A stretch of DNA of 64,000 bases from Xestospongia bergquistia (Eukaryota; Porifera; Demospongiae; Haplosclerida; Petrosiidae). A program made the translations under genes and the position numbers. The stretch spans positions 1,576,001-1,640,000 of the forward strand of contig OZ014420.1 in the NCBI GenBank assembly GCA_963965975.1. The letters are read 5' to 3'. The notes under the pieces were generated by a model. The model saw only the letters and a list, made by a program, of their open reading frames with translations, searched no databases and was not told the DNA's origin. Shown here in pieces: positions 1-12,800 of this stretch; within the stretch, counting starts at the first letter, position 1, and each line of letters starts with the position of its first letter.

Positions 1-67
1 ACCATCTCCCTTACGTATTTGGGTGTGTATTTGCTAGCTGGACTTTGTTCCTGGTGTTCCATATTTG
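1..67 (+). other. 5' untranslated first exon of gene 1 (start outside or at window edge)
   Basis: The sequence ending TTCCATATTTG at 67 is followed by the donor GTAAGT. First exons of genes 3 and 4 end almost identically (TTCCATAGTTG, TTCCATTGTTG, each followed by GTAAGT), so this is read as the leader exon of the first paralogue. No ATG-led frame joins it to the start exon at 3779, so it is taken as untranslated. The promoter lies off the window or in its first bases. Confidence 0.55.
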
Positions 68-1254
68 GTAAGTAACTACAAGTTTTTTACACACCGTGAC
101 TACGTACCTATACACCTTTGGTAAGCAGCCATCAGTATATACGTTATGTTTATAAATCTTGTATCTACTCAACCTCGATTTATAACCTACACATTATTGT
201 AATAAATATTGATGTCTATTCTGTCAATGGTGTCTATAGTATTGGGGACACTACATGATATGATGTAATATTAAGACATTTAGCTATAGTTCTAAGGTTT
301 AAGTTTTATATGTGTATATATTGTCCACCCCCTTAACTATGGTGTTTGGCACTTAACATTGCTAATATTGTGTAAAAATATCACATAGAGGCTCTTCTGA
401 GGGCTTTCCTCGCACTTTTTGCACTTACATACAGAGATCTTTAGTAATTTTTAGTTATAATGAGTGATTATTTGTGACTAGTTGTCAATCAGGTTGTGCT
501 TTAATTTCTTTGTTGTATGTATATACGTAGTTTATATTTGGGGTTGGGATAAGTATCATAATATGCAACAGACCTGTCACAGAAATAGCAACTGCCATTT
601 TTCAATTCATCTTAACCTATAGCATTGTAAAAGGAATATACCATAGATAATGTTTATTTCATACACAAAAATTATCACATTTTAATTTACATAGAGATTA
701 ATTTTCAGAAAAGCTATGAGTCCAACATGTTAAAAAAGCACAAATTAAATGTTCACACATTAATTTTCACAGATTGTGAGCTTAGCAAAAATTAAACTAC
801 TACAAAATTAACTTGATTTACAATAACTTAATGTAATATAATAGTATAACCTTATCACATTTTTGGTTATTTCATGTCATAATTTTCTTAATAGCTATTA
901 CAGTTAGGAAATCCAATGTGAAAGTAGCTTTGACTATATTATCAAAATGACTTTGTTGAAAGCTAGCATTTAATGCACGATTTATAAGAGTAATCTTGAT
1001 CATTATAAAATTTGATTGGTTGATTGACAGTTCATGTATGTAGCTTCTGTGCATTTGTAGTGTAGTTCCTAAACCCAAAATGTCAGAAGATAAATGTATT
1101 AATTTTGCATTAAAGTATGGCTTTTTTTCTATTGGGACTCTAACCATAGCATTTATGTAATCAAGAACACTAGCAGTATTTAACATTCAGTTTGTATCAC
1201 AGTATTAACCTTTTTAAATATTTTATGGTAAATTATAATCTGACGGGTTTTACC

Positions 1255-3180
1255 AAGAAGTAAGTCATATGAATATAGGAACAAATCACAAGTCCATAAT
1301 AGCTATACAGAACATAACAAGCAACTACAGTGTTTATACAACTAACACTATGTGGTGGTAATACACATGCTTAGTTATAATTTGTATATGTAATAAGAAT
1401 GGGTTAAATTAGGGATAAATTACTGAAGTGTTGTCTTTTAAATCATTAAATTTCTTGAGGCTAAGCTATTCACTTTAAAAAGGTGTAAATTATCCTGAAT
1501 TTATTTGAATGTATTCTATTACGAATTCATTATAATACTTTGACAAATTGTTGCTTTAAGAGAAAGCAGCTTGACCACAAAATGGAGGCCATAGTCACTA
1601 TCATTCTATTCTTATGGTCGTCACACGGACCATGTAATCTCATGACAATATTATTGTTCACTAAAGTATTGAAACAAGAACATAATTAAACTAGATTATA
1701 ATTGAACAAGTCATCCTATGATGTTTTTAGAAGATACTATATTAACTAACTTCACACTGAAACATTGACTAGAGCTATAATGATTGCAAAATTAGCAGCA
1801 GTGTGTGTTAAAGACTATAACTACAGATTGTTAGTAATATAGGCATAGAAGCAAGCTAGTGAGACTGTTCGAGTATTAGTAATCATACTGATTGTCACAG
1901 CTCTTGTGGTTAGTGTTAACCAATTTCATTGGCTACTATATGTGTCATCCGTTAATGGATGCTGTTTAAAATCTTTTATTGTTCTTTAAAGTCACACACA
2001 ATAATATATTTAAATGTGAAGGTGAATGTATATACATATATACATGGTATAGCTGGACTTTGTTCCTTGTGTTTCATATTTGGTAAGTCGATACATTAAT
2101 TTCACATTAAATTATGGCTTTTTTCTATCAAGACTCTAGCCACAGTATTTACATAATCATAAACACTAGCAGTATTTAACATTTATTTTGTATCTCAATA
2201 ACAGACCTTTTTAAAAATATTGTGCGCTAACTTAGTAATAACTGAAATCTGTTTGGTTTTGCCTTGAAGTGAGTCATGTGATTATAGGAAATAACCACAA
2301 GTCCATGCATAATAGCTGTACACAACTAGCATCATGTAGTAATAAACATTCTTAGTAATAATTTGTATATGTAATAGAATCGGTATAATTAGAGATAAAT
2401 TACAGGAGTGTTGTCCTTTAAATAATTAAAACTTAAGAAGTAAGTCATATGAATATAGGAACAAATCACAAGTCCATAATAGCTATACAGAACTACAAGT
2501 ATAACAAGCAACTACAGTGTTTATACAACTAACACTATGTGGTGGTAATACACATGCTTAGTTATAATTTGTATATGGAATAAGAATGGGTTAAATTAGG
2601 GATAAATTACTGGAGTGTTGTCTTTTAAATCATTAAATTTCTTGATGCTAAGCTAATCACTTTAAGAAAGTGTAAATTATCTAAATTTATTTGACTGTAT
2701 TCTATTACAAATTTATCCTCCACTTTGACAAATTGTTACTTTAAGAGAAGACAGCTTGTCCACAAAGTGGAGGCCATAGTCACTATTGAGCTATTCTTAT
2801 GTTTACACTCACTATTAAATATCATGAGAAACTATTTGCTCACTATAGTATTGAAACTAGATTATAATTAAACAAGTCATCCTATGATGGTTTTAGAAGA
2901 CACTATAACTAGTTTCACACTGAAACATTGACTAGAACTACAATAATTGCATAATTAGCAGCAGTATCTATTAAAGACTACAGTTATGAATCATACAAAT
3001 ATAGGTATAGTAGCAAGCTAGTGAGATCGTTTGAACATTATCAGTCACAATCATTATCATAGCACTTGTACATGTGGTTAGTGTTAATTAAAATCATTGG
3101 CTGCTAGATGTGTCATTTGTTAATGACGAGGTTTAATTTCTTTTGTTGCTCTTTAAAGTCACACATAGCAATATAATTAT
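1255..3180. repeat. Direct duplication of about 740 bp in intron 1 of gene 1
   Basis: The stretch from about 1255 to 1990 and the stretch from about 2438 to 3180 share long near-identical runs, for example around 1257 and 2440 (AAGTAAGTCATATGAATATA). A second, more diverged overlap links about 1100-1440 with 2090-2437. The arrangement fits two rounds of local duplication that also copied the first-exon end. Confidence 0.7.
2041..2082 (+). other. Duplicate or alternative first exon of gene 1
   Basis: GCTGGACTTTGTTCC followed by TTGTGTTTCATATTTG and the donor GTAAGT repeats the exon end at 1-67 with few changes. It may be an alternative promoter and leader exon or a non-functional duplicate. 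No start codon is in it. Which one is used cannot be decided from sequence. Confidence 0.4.
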
Positions 3181-3193
3181 TAAAAATGTGAAG

Positions 3194-3196
<3 letters not shown>

Positions 3197-3234
<38 letters not shown>
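3197..3234. repeat. (TA)n microsatellite
   Basis: An uninterrupted TA dinucleotide run in intron 1 of gene 1. Confidence 0.95.
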
Positions 3235-3239
<5 letters not shown>

Positions 3240-3778
3240 CATGTACAATTGTAAGAAACTTTTTTTGACAGTTGATCAAAACAATATCAAGACAAAAAAA
3301 ACGATAGCTAATTATTTTTGGAAAAAATTAAAACAGTTTTATAAAATTAGACATCAACTTTGCAAATTATATTTTAGACAAAACTATTGATTTCTACATT
3401 ATGACACATCTTCTAATGATAATAAAATTATTTCAGACAAAAATTTAGAAACCGATGTAATATAGTGATTGTGTGTATAATAATACAATAACAATAATGT
3501 AAATAAGATACAACACACACCAATAATGTCATAGATGTCCTTTTTATTGGAATAATATAATACTATTCCTATATTATGTCTATTTTAGATGATTTTTTCT
3601 AAATGAATACAGACAATACTAGTAGTAAATAATTACAAAAAATAAAGCATTCTTATAATCTTTCCTATTATTGTATTTTTACATGACATTACTGTTCTTT
3701 GACTAGTTTCTAGTCTTTGCTCTATAAATTTCCTCTATTATTATAACAACTATTATTATAACTTTTATCATTATATAG

Positions 3779-3829
3779 AATTAGTGTGTCATAATGGCTC
3801 AAAAACAAGATCAAGACCATAGTCATTTT
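3779..3829 (+). CDS. Gene 1 start exon (12 codons)
   Basis: Acceptor TATATAG at 3778, ATG at 3794, and an open frame encoding MAQKQDQDHSHF up to the donor GTGAGT at 3830, phase 0. The other three paralogues have equivalent exons with the same AATTAG/AATAAG 5' end, the same His/Asp/Gln-rich peptide and the same GTGAGT donor, which supports this start. If it were skipped, the next in-frame ATG would be just before the P-loop (18484). Confidence 0.7.
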
Positions 3830-6800
3830 GTGAGTTTATCTTTATAGTTGTTATCACAAATCACAAATAGTAATAAATTTATTAGATACTTTGTTCATAT
3901 TCATAATAAACTCTAAATCAGAGTTATAACTTTAGCTAGGAATGAGCTAGAAAGAATTGGTTTACACCATTAAAATCCCATAAAAGTCTGCAAATTGTTA
4001 TCCAAAAAATAGAGTGCAAAAAGTTGCAAATCAGAAATCACATGTAATTGAATGGTGTTCTTTCCATTCCACCATGGCTGATGTAACATGTATAGTTGGC
4101 ATATTATTAACAAATGATTGTGCAACCATTCTCTAACTTTAGTAAAAGTTCAAAAACCATTAAAAATACCTTTAATAGTAAAAATACCATACAGTAAGAC
4201 GAGATAATTACAAAGAACCATGAAACGCTTCAGTAATCATAATGTAACTATTCTAGTAAAAGAAAAAGTCATCTGATATAATACATAAATAATATAAAAT
4301 ATTGTGATTGTTATTTGACTACAACATCATTTCTTTCTTCGTATCTTTTACCTTTTTCTCCATTATTTGTAGCAGTTAAATTTCATTTTTATTTATTGTT
4401 TTTCTTTTTTTAATATACTGTTGTCATATTCTGATGACTTCTTGCACTGTATCTCTTTTTTATTTACTATGGTCATATTGTGATGACATCCTTCTCTGTA
4501 TTGTACTAATTTAGTTTGTCAATATAAATGTGCATTAGTGTTATGTAAGGCTCCAACGAATATCACTTTTTTGCCTTCTCCCAAATTTTTTATGAATATT
4601 CGAATATTTGTGGGTGTGGCTTAATAATATCTAGGTGGAGCTTACAATAATTTACACTTACCACAACTGTTTACATTACTAAGAAAACTGTACTTATTCT
4701 TAAGGTGGCGGCAGTACGGTAGCGCTAATGATATTCATAGCTTAACTTTTTTTCTATATAATTTCTATATCTTTTCTTGTTTTAATATCATCCTTTGACT
4801 ACTACATTATATCAATGGTCTTCAACTTTGATAAAAATTTAAAACAATTGCACGTATCAATCAAGAGTTACTGGAGTAACAGTATACAGAACAAAGGTAC
4901 ATTTTTCTAAAAAATTTATAGGTAGAGATTAGAAACTTACCTTGCTATTAGAGTTATATGAGATCTATAATTCTATGAAAGCTTTTTTGAATTACTGCTA
5001 TACTTTCTGAGTTACACTAATAAGAGTCAAATCTTTGAGAGCCTTCGGAAAACTGAACGCCATTTTTAAAAATTGGTTTCACAGGATAACTTGTACACAC
5101 GTTGGGTAGGGTTGTTCAAGATTTCTTACCTGTGTGTAGTATTATAGCTGAGATAAATGTACCTTAATACAACAGTTTGTACTTGCTCATTAACTTTTGC
5201 TACGAAACCACTGGAATGTGAAGAGGTATGCCATTATCTTGGAACCACACCCATGTTAATAATAGGTGAAATATTTTGACAATATGGTGTATAGCACGTT
5301 TTCATGTGACTTAGAATGCAAACCAACCACAAATATGTGTTAATGAGCGTGTTATGAATATTATGAATATAGTATGAATATTATTATAATAAATTATTTA
5401 GCTTCTGACTTCCACTGTACCGCCACCTTAAACAAACTGTTTATACAAAATCAAAGTTCTTGTTCAGAAAAACTAAAATATTAACATGTTCTGGAGTTAA
5501 TGATGATCTTAGTCTTGTTACTGTTAGCCAGCAGTAGAAAACACTCTTTCAGACGGTGTTGATATCACACAAAAATCATTTGGCTATCATTTGTATTAAA
5601 GGAAAACGATGCTGATTTGTTTTCCACCATTGAGAAAAAACTCTTTCTTTGTTGAGAGATTTTTCCTGTAAAAATGAGTCAACTTCATCTAAAATAGTTT
5701 CTGATTCGTTATCACTGCCATCATCTTCATCTCCAAGAAGAATATCTAGAGCAGTTACACGAGACTGAAGATGAGATTGAGAAGTTGAAGGTTGAGTCTG
5801 CTGAGAATCATTGTCTTGTTGATGCTTGCTTTCTGTAAGTATAAAGTAGTTAAGGTTACTTTGAGTTCAAGCTGTTTTGAAGTTGACAAGAATTTGCACT
5901 GCTTAAATCTAGGATCAAAAAGTATATAAATTAATAGAACATTCTTAGAAGATGCAGTTAATCTCTGTATTTGCCATCTTCTTTCAATTTCATTAGATAT
6001 TTCACGTTTAACTTGGCAGATACTTGGGAGGTCAGTTTCTACTGGTTGTAAGGATTTCACTAACCCAAACAGTACTGGTAGCAATGCCGAAACAGATACA
6101 TTATACTCAGCACTCAAATATGTAGCTGTTATTTGTAGTGGATGCAAAATTACTTTTAAAGCTTCAAGTAAATCCCATTGTTCACTTTTTAATTCTAAAA
6201 ATACCTGTCACTAGTTTTAGTAACTGAAGTGTTGGTCACTTATTCACTTATTATTGATTTTGGTTCTTTTTTCAATTTAACATATAATTAGAAAAAGAAA
6301 AAAATAAGAATTCATTCTTATCTAGAATCATCTGAGCCAGAGAACCTTTATCTATCACAGTCTGGGAAAGACTCATACATATTTTTGGTCCACCGAACCG
6401 GATAGACTTTAGAAGCACTTTGTTTTGGGCCTTCCCCAGAAAAGTTGTCGTTCGCTGGTTTTTGGTTGTTGTCGAAAGCACATGCTCACAATATTTGGTA
6501 TCTCATACTCGAGGATGACTGAAGCTGCTATATCAAACGGAAGGAAGAAAAGAGGAACTGTCAAGGCCTCTATCACTCGTCTCCTAGCTCACGTTGGAGA
6601 ACTTGAAACGGCAGTCGATCAACCCGACACGCTTGACCACGCCCAACGTTCTCTTATCAGATTGGGAACTCTAAACTCTGAATATAAGGTCCATCATTTT
6701 GCACTTATTGATCTTATAGAAGACGAAGCCGTCTTACAAAGAGAACAAGAGAACTTAGATAATCACGATGATGTCGTATCCAACTTATCTATACGCATAC

Positions 6801-9800
6801 AGAGGCTAGTCAACTCTTGCACTACAGTGACTATGGGTCCTGATATATGCACAGACTTAAACATCTGTAGAAGAACTTGTTAGCTATTCGTGACAAAATT
6901 AGGGAATTATCCGATGTTCCAGAAGACGTGTGTCGCCTCCAACAACATGAAGAGCAATTAGCAGATTACAAGAAAGACCTTGCTGACCTTCAAACTCAAC
7001 TACTTTCTCTCAACATCTCAGACGAGGATGAATTAGTTGTCGAACATTCTGTACTTCAAGATGTGCTCTTCGACTGCTCTCTAAAGACAAAGGAGTTGCT
7101 GTTAGGAACTTCAACTTCATCACTGTCATCTGATTCCTTAAACAACAAAGGAATAAAACTCCCAAAATTAGATGTGCCAACATTTGATGGGAACATTTTG
7201 AATTGGAAGTGTTTCTGGGAACAATTTTGTATTTCTGTACATGATCGTTCTAATCTCTCTGAGGCAGAGAAATTAGTCTATCTTCGCAATGCTCTCAAGG
7301 ACGGATTGGCGAAACACGCCATAGAAGATCTCACGATCTGATGAACATTATATGGAAGCAATCGATTGTCTCAAGACTTGTTACGATAGACCTCGCCTTT
7401 GCCATCAAGCTCATGTTCGTGTGATACTCAACACTCCCACGCTTAAAGATGGTAGCGGTAAGGAGTTAAGACGACTTCATGACACTGTTCAACAGCACTT
7501 GCGTGCACTCCGGTCAATAGGTTATGAGCCATCAGGTCCCTTCATTACCTCTGTGTTGGAATTAAAATTAGACATGAACACCATGTTCGAGTGGCAGAAA
7601 CACAGTCAAGATTGTGTGGATGTTCCACACTATCAAGAACTCCTAAAGTTTATTGATCTTTAAACCCAAGCATCTGAAAGTTCAGTTTCGGACACTTCTA
7701 AAAAACGTCCAAAGATGAACAATTACCCATAAGGAGACTTAACAAACAAATCACTTTGATGATAGCTAATACAGTCGATAGTCACTCTAATTACTGTATC
7801 CTTTGTAAACAAGATAAGCATCCACTATATATTTGTTCACAATTCAAATCGATGAATCACAATCAAAGAGTATCAATTATCAAATCAAATAATCTTTGTA
7901 TGAATTGTCTTGGAACGAATCACTTTGTTAGAGAATGCAAGTCCAATCACAAATGTAAGCGATGTCAGAGACCACATCACACTCTTTTACATGAGGATTC
8001 CCCTAAGGATACTCCTTCAGCACCCCCTGAAGACAGCTCTTCAAGCCCTGTAACATCACATACTGTCGTGAATGCAGGTCTAAAATCAAGTTCACTCTTA
8101 ATGACTTGTCGAATTTTGGTTGTTTTTCCCAAGGGATCATCATCAGAAGCAAGAGCTATATTGGACAGTGCTTCATCTGCTTCTTTCATATCTGATCATT
8201 TGGCTCGAACACTGATCTTGAGCCGAAATACACATATAACTGGTATTGCAGGTTTATCGCACAAGTCACCCACACAATCTATTAGTAACTTTGTTGTATC
8301 TCCCTCCAGGTCCCCATCTCCGAGAATCCAGGTATCAGCAATCATTGCACCTCAAGTCACCTGTGATTTACCTCTTCACTCAGTTCCATTTGACCTCAAG
8401 TGGGATCATCTTTCAGATCTTCAATTGGCTGATCCTGATTTTGGGCAACCTGGAAGGATCGATGTCCTACTTAGAATTGATGTCTTCACTAATGTAATGG
8501 GCCATGGCGGCGGTCTGGACCATCTGGCTTTCCTTTTGCTTTCGAGACCAGTTTCGGATGGGTGCCCGCTGGTATTATTGACATGATCATCCCTGCTCAT
8601 GTCGCAACTCATACCTCTGTCATTTCTGGTGACGACATTATTCGCAGGTTTTGGGAAATTGAGGAATCCCCAAACTTGGAATTAGCTCTCTCATCGGATG
8701 AACAAGAAATAGTGCATCACTTCAAAGTTAACCATCGTCGTAACAATGAGGGAAGAGTCATAGTTCCTTTACCTAAGTGACCAGACTTGAAGCCAATTGG
8801 TGAATCAAGATCACAAGCCATGAGAAGATTTATATCTCTTGAACGTTCACTTTGATCAAAAAATCAGTTTGAAGATTTCAAGAAAGTTATGGATGAATAC
8901 TTCGATGTTGGCCATGCTGAACCAATACCAATTTCTGACATACAGAAGCCTCCTTATGAAGTATTCTATCTCCCCATGCATGCAGTTTACAAAGATTCAA
9001 GTTCAACTATGAAGATCACTAGTTCACTCCATCACCTGAGGATGTGTTACTTGTCGTCGTATTTCTGCCAAACCTAAACCATAGTTACAAGGGCAGCTCG
9101 CTTTAGAACATGTTACTCCCGATTCAGTCTTTGAAAGAGTTGGTGTGGACTATGCGGGTCCTGTCTATCTTAAACATGGACATGTATGTAAACCAGTCAT
9201 TGTAAAGGCTTATGTATTTTGTCTCACTTATAGTCAAGGCATTTCACATTGAATTGGTCAGTGATTTGACTACTGAAGCATTTCTTGCTAGTTTAAGACA
9301 TTTTATTGCCAGATGTGGCAGACCTACTCTTGTCTGGAGTGACCATGGCACAATTTTGTTGGAGCAAAAAATGAATTAAAAGAACTCGGTGAAATTTTTG
9401 AACCCCCAAAATCTCAAGAAATTATATCAAAATTCAGCTCATCTCAAAATATTGAATGGAAATTTATCCCTGAATGTACACCTCATTTTGGCGGCCTCTG
9501 GGAAGCTGCAGTGAAGAGTACCAAATATCATTTAAAACGCATTGTATCCACAGTCAAACTGACATTTGAGGAAATGTCCACCGTATTGACTCAAATTGAA
9601 GCCTGTCTTAACAGCAGACCACTTGTTCCCTTAATTTGTGATGAGGATGGTTTTGAAGCGTTGACCCCGGGTCATTTTCTTATTGGTAGATCTCTGGATT
9701 CCCTTCCAGATCATTCTCTCTCTTATCGTTCAATACCTCTCCTCCGTCATTGGTATTTATGTCAAAATCTTGTTCGACATTTTTGGCAAAGGTGGTCTAC

Positions 9801-12800
9801 AGAATATCTCTGCACTTTCAATAAGTTTGCTAAATGGTACGGACCTTCACAAAATTTGCCTGTTGGCAACATAGTTGTACTGCAGGGAGAAAAACTCACT
9901 CCTACAAGGTGGCCTCTTGCCAAGGTTCTACAAGTACATCCTGGAAAAGATGGCATTGTACGAGTTGCTACCATTAAGATGTCTACTGGCATTTACAAGA
10001 GACCAGTCCACAAGTAGGCACTATTATTACCTTATGAATATTAGTTAATTATTATTATTGTTACTTTGAAGACCTCCGGTCTTGGCCGGCGGTGTATGTT
10101 GTTCACTTATTCATTGATTTTGTTTTTTTTTCAATTTAATGTATAATTAGAAAAAGAAAAAAAAGGTAATTCATTCTTATCTAAAATCATCTGAGCCAAA
10201 GAACCTTTATCTATCACAGTCTGGAAAGACTCATACATGAAGTGTCAGCTAGAACTGCAGTTACAGGCCATCGCTGTTCAAGAAGACGTTCTATCATGAA
10301 AAAAGTGCTGTTCCACCTGGTAGAAACATCTTGAATCAGACAATGACGAGGTGTTCTTATGTCAGTTTGACGACCTTTCAGAGCTCTCATTGACGGTTTA
10401 CTTTTCCTGAAATGAGGAACAAGACAACATGCTACAGCAATCGCTTGATCCACACTTCTATTCACCTTTAGTTCTGCATTCACACAAAGCTGTAATGTGT
10501 GACCAGCACATCCCATAGAAAATCATCCCAGTTCATTTTCTAATAACCTTGCTGCTAGATCTATGTTAGACCCATTATCGTAGAAGAAAGAAACTACTTT
10601 GTTGCTATTAACATTAAACTCCTTTAATAGGTCTTTTATCCAACATTCTATACTTTCTCCTGTATGACTTTCAGTTAGTGGAAATGTACCTAAAGCGAAA
10701 CTTTTCATTTCCCAATTGTTGTCTATGTAATATAGTGTAACACTGAGATAACTCTCTGTTGCTATACTTGTCCATATATCAGCAGTTATTGACAGAAACT
10801 CTACAACTTTAGACAATATATCAATAACTTTCATCTTTACAGATGCATAGAACTTTTCAATGAGATTAGTGAAATGAGTGTCTTGTTCTTTTTGCTGCTC
10901 TTTGTAACTGAGTTCTGTTGTACTGTAGTCTACACGAGTCATGCCATTTGCCTTTGTGCTGTTTCAATGTTGTCTCAATCCCCTCACCATCATCAAGTCG
11001 AGTCAAATCTAGTGATTTTGGCAAGCAACCTATATCACTAAATCCCTGTAGTAGGTCAGCAATAGTTGTGTAGCCAGCTCCTTGCTGATCACGTGTAGAC
11101 TCAGCTGGGCACCGAAGGACCTCTGTAGTGACTTCCTGACATAAAATGCATTTGTTCCAATCCGTTTGTAGTTTCTCCTCGAGCTTATCTGATGTTGTGC
11201 TACCATCCATTATTTTGTAAGCCTTTGCCATTCTCTGACTAAATAATAGGGAAAGCTTTTATTTGGAGCTGTTTTGGGCTAAATTTGTGACTTACATGGA
11301 ACCTTTAGACCTTTCTTCTTTGCTAAGAAATACAAATCAGAGTTCAAATCTCTTCTCAGCTGCATACCTTAGCAGGTGGAATGGTCAATAGACTGTGCAA
11401 TAACACTGATTATTATGCAATTTTTTGATCTTTGAAGTTGGATAGGTGTTAAATACAAAATGGGAAGAATTTGGAATGTCCCTATATCTAAAAATCTTGC
11501 TAATGATGTCTTCTAACAGCTCACAAAACTTTATGCTTGTTTCATAAATAGCACAATTCTTATAAGAATTTGCACATAACTGCTATATTATGAGGGAAGT
11601 TTATAACCAGGTTCAAGATAAGCCATCAATTCTTGGAATCCTTTTCCATTAACTACATTGATCTTTTACAATCATACCTGTAATCAGGTTACTAATGGCA
11701 GCTCCCCTTTCATTAGAACATGACCGCTCTTTGCTATAGATATCTATCTTCAGATGCTTTTTAGGAGGGCCGTTTGAGGCCACCGATTCAGACTCTACTA
11801 GTTGTTTTCTCATTAGGTGTTCCCTCATAGAACTGGTGCCACCATGGAATCTCAAAGTGAATTTGCAAAGTGAGCAAACAACTTGTGAATGATTTCTTCT
11901 CTTTCAAAAACTTCCACACTTCGCTCGTTTGTCTTTAACCCTCTACCATTTTTTCAGTGCACATGGGACATGGCAAATTAATTATCCCACCCGTGTTATG
12001 ATAAACATGTCGATTATTCGGCTTCAATTTTAATATTTGAATATGTATTTAAACAAATAGTATTCAAATATTCGGTTATTGAATGAAGCCATAGTGTTAT
12101 GTATTGTTTAATTGTGTGTTCATTTTAAATCATTGTTTATCTCTCTTATATTTACTATGATCATATTATGATGACATCTAAAACTATATCTCACTTATCT
12201 AGCCTGTAAGTTTAAAGAAACATGAGTGTTATGTATTGTTTGTTTGTGTGTTTATTTTAAATCATTGTTTATTTCTCTTTTATTTACTATGATCATATTA
12301 TGATGACATCTAAAACTATATCTCACTTATCTAGTATGTAAGTTTGAAGAAACATTAGTGTTATGTATTGTTTAATTGTGTGTTCATTTTAAATCATTGT
12401 TTATTTCTCTTATATTTACTATGATCATATTATGATGACATCTAAAACTATATCTCACTTATCTAGCCTGTAAGTTTGAAGAAACATGAGTGTTATGTAT
12501 TGTTTGTTTGTGTGTTTATTTTAAATCATTGTTTATTTCTCTTATATTTACTTTGATCATATTATGATGACATCTAAAACTATATCTCACTTATCTAGGA
12601 TGTAAGTTTAAACAAACATTAGTGTTATGTATTGTTCAATTGTGTGTTCATTTTAAATCATTGTTTATATCTCTTTTATTTTCTATGATCATATTATGTT
12701 GACATCTAAAACTATATCTCACTTATCTAGGATGTAAGTTTAAACAGACATTAGTGTTATGTATTGTTTAATTATGTGTTCATTTTAAATCATTGTTTAT

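Larger units (their letters stand above)
68..3778 (+). other. Intron 1 of gene 1 with internal duplications
   Basis: No convincing coding sequence is seen. The intron contains a tandem duplication (about 1255-1990 repeated at about 2438-3180), a second copy of the first-exon 3' end at 2041-2082, and a (TA)n run at 3197-3234. A block near 845-960 resembles blocks in intron 1 of gene 3 (about 42850-42960) and of gene 4 (55830-56115), so paralogous introns keep recognisable homology. Confidence 0.6.
6230..10237 (+). mobile_element. BEL/Pao-type LTR retroelement, internally deleted, nested in the hAT element
   Basis: Two similar LTRs (6230-6379 and 10097-10237), each starting TGTT and ending CATACA, enclose gag-, protease- and integrase-like coding on the plus strand. 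The host sequence TGAAG is duplicated at 6225-6229 and 10238-10242, a 5-bp target duplication as expected for this class. Most of reverse transcriptase and RNase H is missing and several frames are broken, so it is a dead copy. It interrupts the minus-strand hAT transposase. Confidence 0.88.
5437..11950 (-). pseudogene. hAT/ZBED-like transposase, broken into pieces
   Basis: Read on the minus strand: a BED-type zinc finger near 11780-11900 (CSLC followed by a spaced His), a stretch to about 11580, a foreign block, then the catalytic region about 10890-10240 (ADIWTS, the HTLQLCVN block, VSTRWNST). After the BEL/Pao insertion, coding resumes at about 6210-5437 and ends with the hAT dimerisation signature STPSERVFSTAG near 5520. 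At least two frameshifts and three insertions disrupt it. hAT transposases cut and paste their own DNA; this copy cannot be functional. Confidence 0.75.
4546..12093 (-). mobile_element. hAT-type DNA transposon inserted in a microexon-array unit (carries nested insertions)
   Basis: The 8-bp sequence GTGTTATG flanks both ends (4538-4545 and 12094-12101) and is a normal part of the array unit, so it is the target-site duplication; 8 bp is the hAT norm. Terminal inverted repeats are short and imperfect: TAAGGCTCCA at the left, TATGGCTTCA (reverse complement) at the right. Inside are a minus-strand BED-finger/hAT transposase pseudogene, a TTAA-flanked MITE and a BEL/Pao retroelement. The transposase is frameshifted, so the copy is dead. 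Confidence 0.8.

Noticed and set aside
872..1186. Minus-strand open frame of 104 codons near the window start
   Set aside because: AT-rich sequence with no recognisable domain, and its duplicate near 2100-2200 is not open.
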